A DNA stretch of 5,065 nt, taken from positions 1 through 5,065 of the forward strand of contig JAAZHL010000330.1 in assembly GCA_012510755.1 (NCBI GenBank), read 5' to 3'. Under the pieces are notes generated by a model. It was not told the origin of the DNA, did no database searches, and worked only from the letters and a program-made list of their open reading frames with translations. This stretch comes from Leucobacter sp. GTDB lineage: Bacteria > Actinomycetota > Actinomycetes > Actinomycetales > Microbacteriaceae. The position numbers and the translations under genes were made by a program. Of this stretch, positions 1-5,065 are shown piece by piece (the stretch's first letter is position 1; every line of letters begins with the position of its first letter).

Positions 1-2111
1 CCGAGCCGCGACCTCGCCGCCGCGCTTTAGTCACTGTTGGTGCAAGTGTGCTTGCAGTCGCGCTGCTCATCACAGTGGCAATTGTCGCGATTCGCCTGTT
101 TGCGGCACCGTCAACCGTGGCGCTGCCCACTGCGACGGTTGCTACAGCTGCGGCAGATGTGGCATATACCGAACCGCTGAGCGGTCTCGACCGAGAAGTC
201 TCGCTCACTTTTGCAGCCGATTATGACTATGCCGCCCGCACTGCAGCAGAAGGCGGCAACGACGCCTGGGCATTCAGCCTGTACCTTGACCCGCTACTGA
301 CGAGGCTTGCCGGCGTCTATGTGTCGCAAGATTCACCCGGCGCCGATTTGCGGCTCAACCCCTTCGAGTCTTCAACGGTGTACACAAACGGCCGCACGGT
401 GAATCTAATGCCCGAGGGCAGTGCGATTGGCGCGTGGGGCCTGCAGCCAGAGTATTACCTGGTGCGAAAGATCGATGAGCACGGCGAGTTGCTCGAGACA
501 CCCGTCGTAACGAAGATTTCTGCTCAGGCAGAACTCGATTCTGCAACTGTGTCGGCTGAGGTTGACCCGACCAATGGCACGCTCACGCTCAGCTGGGACA
601 CAGTACCCGGCGCGACCCGCTACGTGGTGGTGGGCAGTACCGGTGTCAAAACCGACGACCGTGACTACCGTCACTATGCGGTATTTGGTGAAACCACTGA
701 AACCGAATGGAACTCGATGCTGTTGACAGAAGCCAACATGGCCTCTGCCTATCCCGCCACACAAAACGCCGGTCTGCAACTCTATGACGGCGACAGCGCA
801 GATCAGATGTTTGCTGACCCTGCGTGGACTTTCACCGCCGAGGGATTGCCAAAGTATGAACAGAGCGGCTTCGCCTGGGGCGTGATCGCTGTCGGCGACA
901 ATAATTATTCGCACATTGGCGAAGTTGATGCTTCATCACTGGCGGGCCCGCTGCCGCAGCGTACCGCGATGAACGCCATGTTTGAAATGGGCTTTGCTCG
1001 CAGCATGTACGACCCTGAAGCGATTCCTCGAAGCTACGCCTTCACCGGGCTCGATGGCATCACGCGCCTTACTCAGGCACGTATTCCCGAGAACGGTATC
1101 GAGGATCACGGCGGCGAATGGAGCGTCAAGCTTGAAGCTGTCGGCACGATGCTCGGCGAAGAATTCACCGTCTATTTCCGAGACACCGAAGCACCTGACC
1201 CAGCGGCATTTGTTGAACGATTCAACGCTGAGGCTACATCGCTCACTCCGAACACTGGCTTGGCAGACTACGCAGTCATTTCAGGCAGCCCAGAAGAGAT
1301 CGCCGAAGCGTTCGAACTCGCAAGCGCACCCGCAGATACAAAATATCCGGTGTACGGCTCAGACGAGTATGTAAAGTTCATCGCTGGCCACCTCGTCGCC
1401 GGCAGCGAGTTTATTGACGTCACCGACTTTCAATCAGTACCCGGTGCTCAATCATTCAGTGACGCGTACTACGAGGCCTACTACCAAAACCCCTATGCAG
1501 TCGGGGTGCCGATCGACCGCGCGGTGCGCTTCAATCCGGTTATCGGCGCTGATCGCTCACGAGTGATTTACCGCCTGCATTACTCTCTCGACGACTCCGA
1601 GCGCAGCCAGATGCAACAGGCATTGGCCGACCGGGTGCACGCGGTGATAGCCGAAGTTGTGTCCGATGACATGTCTGCGAGCGAACGTGCCGTGGCGTTG
1701 AACAATTGGCTCATTGCTCATACCGAGTACGATTATGAGGCGCTCGCGCAGAGCCAAACCGGTGGTGAGATTGCGAGTCTCGCTTCAGCATGGCAGGCTA
1801 ACGGCGCCCTGCTTGATCTGCTCGCTGTCTGTCTCGGCTATGCACAGGCATATAGTGCCCTCATGAACGAGGCAGGGGTCGAGACTTATGTGGTCACCGG
1901 CGAGGTGCTCAGCGGCGGTTCACACGCATGGAACAAAGTGAATATCGATGGCACCTGGCTGTCAGTTGACCCGACTTGGAATGACCAGCCTGGCTCAGCG
2001 GCAAACTCATATCTCTTAATTCACGACTCCCAGTTCACCGCTGCGGCGACAAGATTTGAAGATGTCCAGTGGGTGCGTGACGATCTGGTGAGCAGCTTCG
2101 CGACACCGTAG
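1..2111 (+). CDS. Membrane-anchored transglutaminase-like domain protein (5' partial)
   Basis: Partial gene, open to the left edge; the first complete codon is at base 3, giving at least 702 residues. The visible N-terminus is an Arg-rich cytoplasmic stretch (EPRPRRR) followed by one hydrophobic segment (visible residues ~8-33), so the protein is probably a signal-anchored extracytoplasmic protein. The GTG at 48 lies inside that segment and is unlikely to be the start. A fibronectin III-like beta region begins near visible residue 190 (LTLSWDTVPGATRYVVV) and may run to ~310. Residues ~310-525 match nothing I recognise. A helical lead-in (~530-580, ending NNWLIAHTEYDYEA) precedes a transglutaminase core with Cys (codon at 1830, VCLGYAQAY), His (1923, SHAWNKV) and Asp (1968, SVDPTWND), the family's catalytic triad in the usual spacing. 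The tail has the YLLIHDSQF strand often found after this core. Such domains act as cysteine proteases, amidases or crosslinkers; the substrate cannot be told, and a cell-wall or surface role is inference. Confidence 0.85.
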   Translation, partial: EPRPRRRALVTVGASVLAVALLITVAIVAIRLFAAPSTVALPTATVATAAADVAYTEPLSGLDREVSLTFAADYDYAARTAAEGGNDAWAFSLYLDPLLTRLAGVYVSQDSPGADLRLNPFESSTVYTNGRTVNLMPEGSAIGAWGLQPEYYLVRKIDEHGELLETPVVTKISAQAELDSATVSAEVDPTNGTLTLSWDTVPGATRYVVVGSTGVKTDDRDYRHYAVFGETTETEWNSMLLTEANMASAYPATQNAGLQLYDGDSADQMFADPAWTFTAEGLPKYEQSGFAWGVIAVGDNNYSHIGEVDASSLAGPLPQRTAMNAMFEMGFARSMYDPEAIPRSYAFTGLDGITRLTQARIPENGIEDHGGEWSVKLEAVGTMLGEEFTVYFRDTEAPDPAAFVERFNAEATSLTPNTGLADYAVISGSPEEIAEAFELASAPADTKYPVYGSDEYVKFIAGHLVAGSEFIDVTDFQSVPGAQSFSDAYYEAYYQNPYAVGVPIDRAVRFNPVIGADRSRVIYRLHYSLDDSERSQMQQALADRVHAVIAEVVSDDMSASERAVALNNWLIAHTEYDYEALAQSQTGGEIASLASAWQANGALLDLLAVCLGYAQAYSALMNEAGVETYVVTGEVLSGGSHAWNKVNIDGTWLSVDPTWNDQPGSAANSYLLIHDSQFTAAATRFEDVQWVRDDLVSSFATP

Positions 2112-2118
2112 CCCCCGT

Positions 2119-2157
2119 CATATAACGACTGGATAACAATGGCATTTGCCATATAAC
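2119..2157. repeat. CATATAAC direct repeat flanking a small dyad
   Basis: CATATAAC occurs at 2119-2126 and again at 2150-2157, exactly 31 bp apart, about three helical turns. A third ATAAC lies between them (2133-2137). Overlapping the right copy is the dyad ATGGCATTTGCCAT (2139-2152, arms ATGGCA/TGCCAT). The arrangement would suit a dimeric regulator or a UP-like AT-rich element, but no known operator is recognised, so function is inference. It could also be a weak hairpin just after the upstream gene. Confidence 0.35.
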
Positions 2158-2213
2158 ACCTGATCAACAACAAATACCTGGGTGTTTCCGACCGGCATTT
2201 AGCTAACCTCACC

Positions 2214-2243
2214 TTGCGGTTGCCCCTGCTTGCTTGCTAGCGT
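2214..2243 (+). promoter_or_regulatory. Candidate sigma-70 type promoter for the transporter operon
   Basis: TTGCGG (2214-2219) and TAGCGT (2238-2243) are separated by 18 bp and fit the loose actinobacterial pattern TTGNNN / TANNNT. An alternative pair is TTGCTT (2230-2235) with TAGAGT (2255-2260), spacing 19. Either would give a leader of roughly 205-225 nt containing the downstream hairpins. The match is by eye only and such hexamers are common by chance. Confidence 0.3.
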
Positions 2244-2368
2244 CGAAGGAAGCGTAGAGTGCGATTTCACGTGTTTGAGACTCGTGCCATCTGTTCCGTG
2301 CGTGTCGAGAGTCGATGCGGCGGATGGCCTTCTTGCAGTGATGTAGTCGCCTTCGCAATACATGAACC

Positions 2369-2384
2369 GGCCCTTCGAAGGGCC
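2369..2384. repeat. 16-bp perfect palindrome GGCCCTTCGAAGGGCC
   Basis: The sequence is its own reverse complement over 16 bp. In RNA it would form a 6-bp GC-rich stem closed by a UCGA loop. It lies about 90 bp before the ATPase start and abuts the larger stem-loop to its right. It could be an operator for a dimeric repressor or the first hairpin of a structured leader. There is no T-run after it, so it is not a typical intrinsic terminator. Confidence 0.6.
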
Positions 2385-2424
2385 ACCGGATTTGTGGCGC
2401 CTATTTTGCCACAAGCTGCCGGTG
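2384..2424 (+). promoter_or_regulatory. Two-tier stem-loop in the leader, 50 nt before the ATPase start
   Basis: Outer arms CACCGG (2384-2389) and CCGGTG (2419-2424) pair over 6 bp. Inner arms TTGTGGC (2392-2398) and GCCACAA (2408-2414) pair over 7 bp around a 9-nt loop (2399-2407). The small internal loops are AT on the left and GCTG on the right. The stem is followed by GCC and then TTTT, a short U-run, so it could act as an attenuator as well as an mRNA-stability or translation-control element. The pairing is seen directly; the role is inference. Confidence 0.45.
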
Positions 2425-2461
2425 CCTTTTGCTATGCCATTTTCATGCCGATGCAAGTGCT

Positions 2462-2467
2462 AAGGAG
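2462..2467 (+). promoter_or_regulatory. Ribosome binding site deciding the ATPase start
   Basis: AAGGAG lies 6 nt before the GTG at 2474. This fixes the ATPase start there rather than at the in-frame TTG at 2429, which would put the Shine-Dalgarno inside the coding region and add 15 residues unlike the family N-terminus. Confidence 0.8.
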
Positions 2468-2473
2468 AAAAGT

Positions 2474-3841
2474 GTGAGCAGCCCCACTATCGGCGAGGCG
2501 GCCCCTGCCCAACTGCCTGATGAAATGTTGACGCCCGCAGTGTCGGTGCAGGGCGCGTACAAGGTCTTCGGCAAGCGGCCACGCGAGGCAGTCGCAAAGT
2601 TGCAGGCTGGTGCAACCCGCGACGAGGTGCGTAGCTTGGGCACCGCAGCAGTCATTGATGCAAGTTTTGACGTCCGGCCAGGCGAAATATTTGTCGTGAT
2701 GGGCCTGTCAGGATCGGGCAAGTCCACACTCATTCGCATGCTGAACGGACTGAACCCCACAACTGCCGGCTCAATCAAGGTGCTCGGCGAAGAGGTTGTG
2801 GGTCGCGATGCAAAGGAGCTTCGCGACCTACGACGCACCCGCATGTCCATGGTGTTTCAGCACTTTGCGTTGCTGCCGCACAGAACCGTCATCGACAACG
2901 TGGCCTACGGACTTGAACTGCAGGGAGTGAATGCAGATGAGCGCCGCAGTCGCGCACAGCACTGGCTCGAACGAGTTGGGTTAGCTGGGTGGCAGACCAG
3001 CCTTCCCGGCGAGCTCTCTGGCGGCATGCAGCAACGAGTGGGCATCGCGCGTGCGCTTGCCGCCGACACCGACATTTTGCTGATGGACGAAGCGGTCTCG
3101 GCGCTTGACCCCCTGATTCGCCGAGAGATGCAAGAACAGCTCGTTGAGCTGCAACAAGAGCTCAATAAGACGATTGTGTTCATCACCCACGATCTCAACG
3201 AGGCTATGTTTCTCGGGGATCGCATCGCCGTCATGCGTGATGGACGAATCGTGCAGATCGGCACGCCGAACGAGATTCTCACCGACCCTGCCAACGACTA
3301 TGTCGCACAGTTCGTGCAAGACGTCGACCGAGCCAGGGTGCTCACGGCCGCCGACGTGATGGAACCCCCGCATGCCGTCGTGTTCGCCTCAGCTGGCCCG
3401 CGGAGCGCGCTCAAGATGATGCGCGACCTGCAAACCTCGGCATGCTTCGTCACCACCGCCGGGCGAAAACTGCTCGGCGTCGTTCGCGACAAAGACGTGC
3501 TGCGGCAGGTGCGTGAGGGCGGCACCGATCTCACCGCGCGCTTGCGACCGGCACCGGGTGTCGTCAAGAAAGACCAGCACATCGCAGAACTGTTTGAACT
3601 CGCGATCGAAAGCCATCTTCCTGTCGCAGTGACCGATGACCAAGATCGGCTCATCGGCGTCGTGCCGCGGGTGACTTTGCTCGCAGCACTCGCTGATCTG
3701 CCAACGACCACGACTGAAATTCCCATTATTGAGCCGACACCAGATGTGCCGGCCGCGACCATCACTGAAACACTTGCCGAGCACGCTGCGCCAGGCGATA
3801 TCGAGCGTCTCGCAGCAACGAACGAGGAGGATCGCTCGTGA
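2474..3841 (+). CDS. opuAA: Glycine betaine/proline betaine ABC transporter ATP-binding protein (OpuAA/ProV type)
   Basis: A 455-residue cytoplasmic ATPase that would energise compatible-solute import. The N-terminus carries the family-specific VFGKRPREA-type lead-in (residues 31-40) seen in ProV/OpuAA. Nucleotide-binding motifs are complete: Walker A GLSGSGKST (77-85), Q-loop Gln129, signature LSGGMQQR (181-188), Walker B ILLMDE with catalytic Glu206, D-loop SALD (209-212) and switch His239. The phrase MDEAVSALDPLIR is typical of this family. Two CBS domains follow (~288-345 and ~358-410); in Lactococcus OpuA the equivalent pair gates transport by ionic strength and binds c-di-AMP. A Thr/Pro-rich acidic tail (411-455) makes the protein longer than E. 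coli ProV (about 400 residues). The stop overlaps the start of the permease gene, so the two are translationally coupled. Substrate preference within the betaine group cannot be read from this subunit. Confidence 0.95.
   Translation: MSSPTIGEAAPAQLPDEMLTPAVSVQGAYKVFGKRPREAVAKLQAGATRDEVRSLGTAAVIDASFDVRPGEIFVVMGLSGSGKSTLIRMLNGLNPTTAGSIKVLGEEVVGRDAKELRDLRRTRMSMVFQHFALLPHRTVIDNVAYGLELQGVNADERRSRAQHWLERVGLAGWQTSLPGELSGGMQQRVGIARALAADTDILLMDEAVSALDPLIRREMQEQLVELQQELNKTIVFITHDLNEAMFLGDRIAVMRDGRIVQIGTPNEILTDPANDYVAQFVQDVDRARVLTAADVMEPPHAVVFASAGPRSALKMMRDLQTSACFVTTAGRKLLGVVRDKDVLRQVREGGTDLTARLRPAPGVVKKDQHIAELFELAIESHLPVAVTDDQDRLIGVVPRVTLLAALADLPTTTTEIPIIEPTPDVPAATITETLAEHAAPGDIERLAATNEEDRS
3825..3830 (+). 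promoter_or_regulatory. Ribosome binding site of the permease gene, inside the ATPase gene
   Basis: AGGAGG, a near-perfect Shine-Dalgarno, sits 7 nt before the GTG at 3838, within the last codons of the ATPase gene. The 4-bp GTGA overlap of start and stop (3838-3841) supports this start and coupled translation at matched stoichiometry. Confidence 0.8.
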
Positions 3842-4731
3842 ACCCCGAACTGCCCCAGATTCCGCTCGGGGACTGGACGAAGCAGGCCCTCGACTGGTTT
3901 CGGTCAAACTTTGAGTGGTTGCTTGATTTCTTTACGATCGTGTTTAAAGGCTCGGTCGAGGGGCTCGTCGACCTCTTCCTTGCAGTGCCCTACCCACTCT
4001 TGATTGTGATCTTCGCCCTGATCGGCTGGCTAGTTCGGTCTTGGCAGTTGGCGGTCGGTTCAACACTCGGGTTCTTGTTGATCGTGTCGATGGGTTTTTG
4101 GCCCAATGCGATGCAAACCCTGAGCCTCGTCTTGGTCGCGGCCCTGGTCTCGGTGATCCTCGCCGTACCGCTCGGCATTCTTGCGGCACGCAATGACCGC
4201 TTTAGCGCCTTCATCAGGCCGGTGCTCGACTTCATGCAGACGATGCCCGCATTTGTGTGGCTAATTCCGGCGGTGTTGTTCTTCAGCATTGGTTTCGCGC
4301 CCGGCGTCTTCGCCACAATCATCTTTTCGATGCCCCCTGGCGTACGGTTCACCGAGCTCGGTATTCGTGGCGTCGACAAAGAAACGGTTGAGGCGGGCTA
4401 TGCCTTCGGTGCCACCCCCGGTCAGATCCTTCGTGGTATTCAGTTGCCACTGGCAACGCCAACCATCATGGCCGGCATCAACCAGGTCATTATGCTTGCG
4501 CTCTCGATGGTGGTGCTTGCGGGTATCGTCGGGGCGAACGGCCTCGGTAAGGACGTAGTGACGGCCGTTTCGACCGGCCGGGTTGATCTGGGCGTTGAGG
4601 CCGGACTCAGCATTGTCGTGATCGCGATCTATCTTGACCGAGTGACGGCCGCGCTTGGCAACCCACTCGACTACCCGAAGTCTTTGCTTGGCATGCGCCG
4701 CGCAAAGAAGAAGCTCACGGTTGCGTCGTGA
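3838..4731 (+). CDS. opuAB: Glycine betaine/proline betaine ABC transporter permease (OpuAB/ProW type)
   Basis: A 297-residue integral membrane subunit forming the translocation path. An amphipathic, aromatic-rich N-terminal stretch (residues ~12-50, with FEWLLDFF) precedes hydrophobic segments at about 52-68, 72-88, 94-118, 138-165, 210-233 and 252-268. The motif DFMQTMPAFVWLIPA (131-145) is characteristic of the ProW/OpuAB group. The cytoplasmic EAA loop is clear at about 183-205 (VEAGYAFGATPGQILRGIQLPLA), the site that docks onto the ATPase. GANGLGKDV (232-240) follows, as usual in this family. The length fits a stand-alone OpuAB; there is no fused substrate-binding domain, consistent with the separate lipoprotein downstream. 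The Lys/Arg-rich C-terminus (residues 287-292) is probably cytoplasmic. Start GTG at 3838 is set by the AGGAGG site and the overlap with the ATPase gene. Confidence 0.95.
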   Translation: MNPELPQIPLGDWTKQALDWFRSNFEWLLDFFTIVFKGSVEGLVDLFLAVPYPLLIVIFALIGWLVRSWQLAVGSTLGFLLIVSMGFWPNAMQTLSLVLVAALVSVILAVPLGILAARNDRFSAFIRPVLDFMQTMPAFVWLIPAVLFFSIGFAPGVFATIIFSMPPGVRFTELGIRGVDKETVEAGYAFGATPGQILRGIQLPLATPTIMAGINQVIMLALSMVVLAGIVGANGLGKDVVTAVSTGRVDLGVEAGLSIVVIAIYLDRVTAALGNPLDYPKSLLGMRRAKKKLTVAS

Positions 4732-4742
4732 CTCAGGGTTTC

Positions 4743-4758
4743 TGATCCATAAGGATCA
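4743..4758. repeat. Small inverted repeat TGATCC-ATAA-GGATCA in the intercistronic gap
   Basis: Perfect 6-bp arms (4743-4748 and 4753-4758) around a 4-nt loop, 11 nt after the permease stop. There is no following T-run, so it is not an intrinsic terminator. It could protect the upstream mRNA 3' end or be an operator; chance is also possible for a repeat this short. Confidence 0.4.
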
Positions 4759-4796
4759 TGAACGCACGCACATCAAACTGCCCAAAATCCCAATCA

Positions 4797-4814
4797 CAAC
4801 GTGAGAGCACGTTG
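4797..4814. repeat. Inverted repeat CAACGTG-AGAG-CACGTTG before the lipoprotein RBS
   Basis: Perfect 7-bp arms (4797-4803 and 4808-4814) with an AGAG tetraloop, ending just before the Shine-Dalgarno of the lipoprotein gene. In RNA this would be a compact 5' hairpin next to the ribosome site. It may stabilise a processed lipoprotein transcript, tune translation, or bind a dimeric regulator. The pairing is seen directly; the function is inferred. Confidence 0.5.
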
Positions 4815-4819
4815 AACGA

Positions 4820-4824
4820 AAGGA
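4820..4824 (+). promoter_or_regulatory. Ribosome binding site of the lipoprotein gene
   Basis: AAGGA within GAAAGGAAA lies 6 nt before the ATG at 4831. It is the only good Shine-Dalgarno in the gap and agrees with the start of a complete lipoprotein signal peptide. Confidence 0.7.
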
Positions 4825-4830
4825 AACACA

Positions 4831-5065
4831 ATGAAGAAATCCAAGCTCACAGCAGCACTCGCGCTCGGCGCAGCTGCCAGCCTGGTACTTGCCGGTTGCT
4901 CTGGCTCGGGTTCAGACTCCGGCGACAGCGGTGACACTGGCGGGTCGACAGCAGGCGACACGATCACCCTGGGCTTTATTCCTTCGTGGACTGACGGGCT
5001 CAGCACCGCCTATCTACTCGCCAATCAGCTCGAGCAGTTGGGCTACGAGGTTGAGATGGAAGAGC
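4831..5065 (+). CDS. opuAC: Glycine betaine ABC transporter substrate-binding lipoprotein (OpuAC type), 3' partial
   Basis: The first 78 codons are visible and the gene runs off the right edge. A lipoprotein signal peptide is clear: Lys-Lys at 2-3, an Ala/Leu-rich core, and lipobox LAGC with the lipidated Cys at residue 23. A flexible Ser/Gly/Asp-rich linker (24-43) follows. The mature domain begins with ITLGFIPSWTDGLSTAYL and continues to an LEQLGYEVEME stretch, the usual first beta strand and helix of the OpuAC/ProX substrate-binding fold. The protein would be anchored to the outer face of the membrane and hand betaine or a related quaternary amine to the permease. The aromatic cage residues that define specificity lie mostly beyond the window, so the exact ligand is unknown. 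It is third in the operon, 99 bp after the permease, with its own RBS. The frame has no stop in the window. Confidence 0.92.
   Translation, partial: MKKSKLTAALALGAAASLVLAGCSGSGSDSGDSGDTGGSTAGDTITLGFIPSWTDGLSTAYLLANQLEQLGYEVEMEE

Larger units (their letters stand above)
2112..2473. other. Non-coding region and probable leader of the betaine transporter operon
   Basis: This 362-bp gap separates the transglutaminase-like gene from the transporter operon. I see no convincing coding sequence, tRNA or conserved riboswitch core. There is no GC-rich hairpin with a T-run right after the stop at 2111, so termination of the upstream gene is not evident. The left part (2112-2165) is AT-richer and contains direct repeats and a dyad. 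The middle (2210-2260) has possible actinobacterial promoter hexamers. The right part (2369-2424) is rich in inverted repeats and would form structure in the mRNA leader. The reverse-strand and short forward open frames here look like chance. Confidence 0.6.

Noticed and set aside
405..914. 169-codon reverse-strand open frame
   Set aside because: It lies wholly inside the transglutaminase-like gene, gives no recognisable protein, and is explained as an antisense shadow of a GC-rich gene.
982..1374. 130-codon forward open frame in another phase
   Set aside because: It overlaps the well-supported transglutaminase-like gene entirely and its product is a low-complexity Arg/Ser/Leu-rich sequence typical of an out-of-phase reading.
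2112..2160. Intrinsic terminator for the transglutaminase-like gene
   Set aside because: The only hairpin (2139-2152) has short AT-rich arms and no T-run after it.
2196..2215. Iron-regulator (DtxR/IdeR) like box around TTAGCTAACCT
   Set aside because: Only one half-site (GCTAACCT) resembles the consensus; the other half does not match, and a betaine transporter is not an expected target.
2199..2456. 85-codon reverse-strand open frame in the intergenic region
   Set aside because: No family resemblance, and it covers the inverted repeats of the leader; most likely chance.
2250..2470. c-di-AMP (ydaO-type) or glycine riboswitch in the leader
   Set aside because: I looked because such control would fit an osmolyte operon, but none of the conserved core sequences I know for these classes is visible. 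A covariance-model search would settle it.
3298..3907. Reverse-strand open frames of 155 and 172 codons over the CBS region
   Set aside because: They are antisense to the ATPase gene, whose CBS domains and motifs account for the sequence; the products are Arg/Ser/Thr-rich without recognisable domains.
1..5065. A novel defence, mobile or biosynthetic system
   Set aside because: The four genes are an envelope transglutaminase-like protein and a standard three-gene OpuA-type transporter; no integrase, transposase, nuclease, toxin or repeat array is present in the window.

Overview
The window reads as a chromosomal stretch from a moderately GC-rich Gram-positive actinobacterium. A Microbacteriaceae-like organism is my best guess, but this is inference. 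The evidence is frequent GTG starts, purine-rich Shine-Dalgarno sites, a Lys-Lys signal peptide with an L-A-G-C lipobox and a Ser/Gly/Asp-rich linker, and protein sequences that look actinobacterial. All supported genes lie on the + strand. There are no RNA genes, mobile elements or CRISPR arrays that I can see.

Layout. (1) Bases 1-2111 hold a large membrane-anchored extracytoplasmic protein with a C-terminal transglutaminase-like domain and an intact Cys-His-Asp triad. Its 5' end lies outside the window: the reading frame is open back to the window edge, and the first in-window start codon (48) falls inside the membrane segment. (2) Bases 2112-2473 are a 362-bp non-coding region that probably carries the promoter and leader of the next operon. 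It holds direct repeats, a 14-bp dyad, a 16-bp perfect palindrome and a two-tier stem-loop just before the ribosome binding site. (3) Bases 2474-5065 hold a glycine betaine/proline-betaine type ABC transporter operon of the OpuA/ProU family: ATPase with tandem CBS domains (2474-3841), permease (3838-4731) and substrate-binding lipoprotein (4831 to beyond the window end). The ATPase and permease genes overlap by 4 bp (GTGA). The lipoprotein follows after a 99-bp gap with two small hairpins and its own good RBS.

How the genes work together. The lipoprotein would capture a quaternary-ammonium compatible solute outside the membrane and deliver it to the permease. The ATPase would power import, and its CBS domains plus acidic C-terminal tail are the parts that in characterised OpuA systems respond to ionic strength and c-di-AMP. 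The transglutaminase-like protein has no evident functional link to the transporter; it may simply be a neighbour with a cell-envelope role.

I do not see a previously undescribed system here. The points most worth a second look are the structured leader of the transporter operon, the acidic tail of the ATPase, the hairpins before the lipoprotein gene, and the uncharacterised middle of the transglutaminase-like protein.
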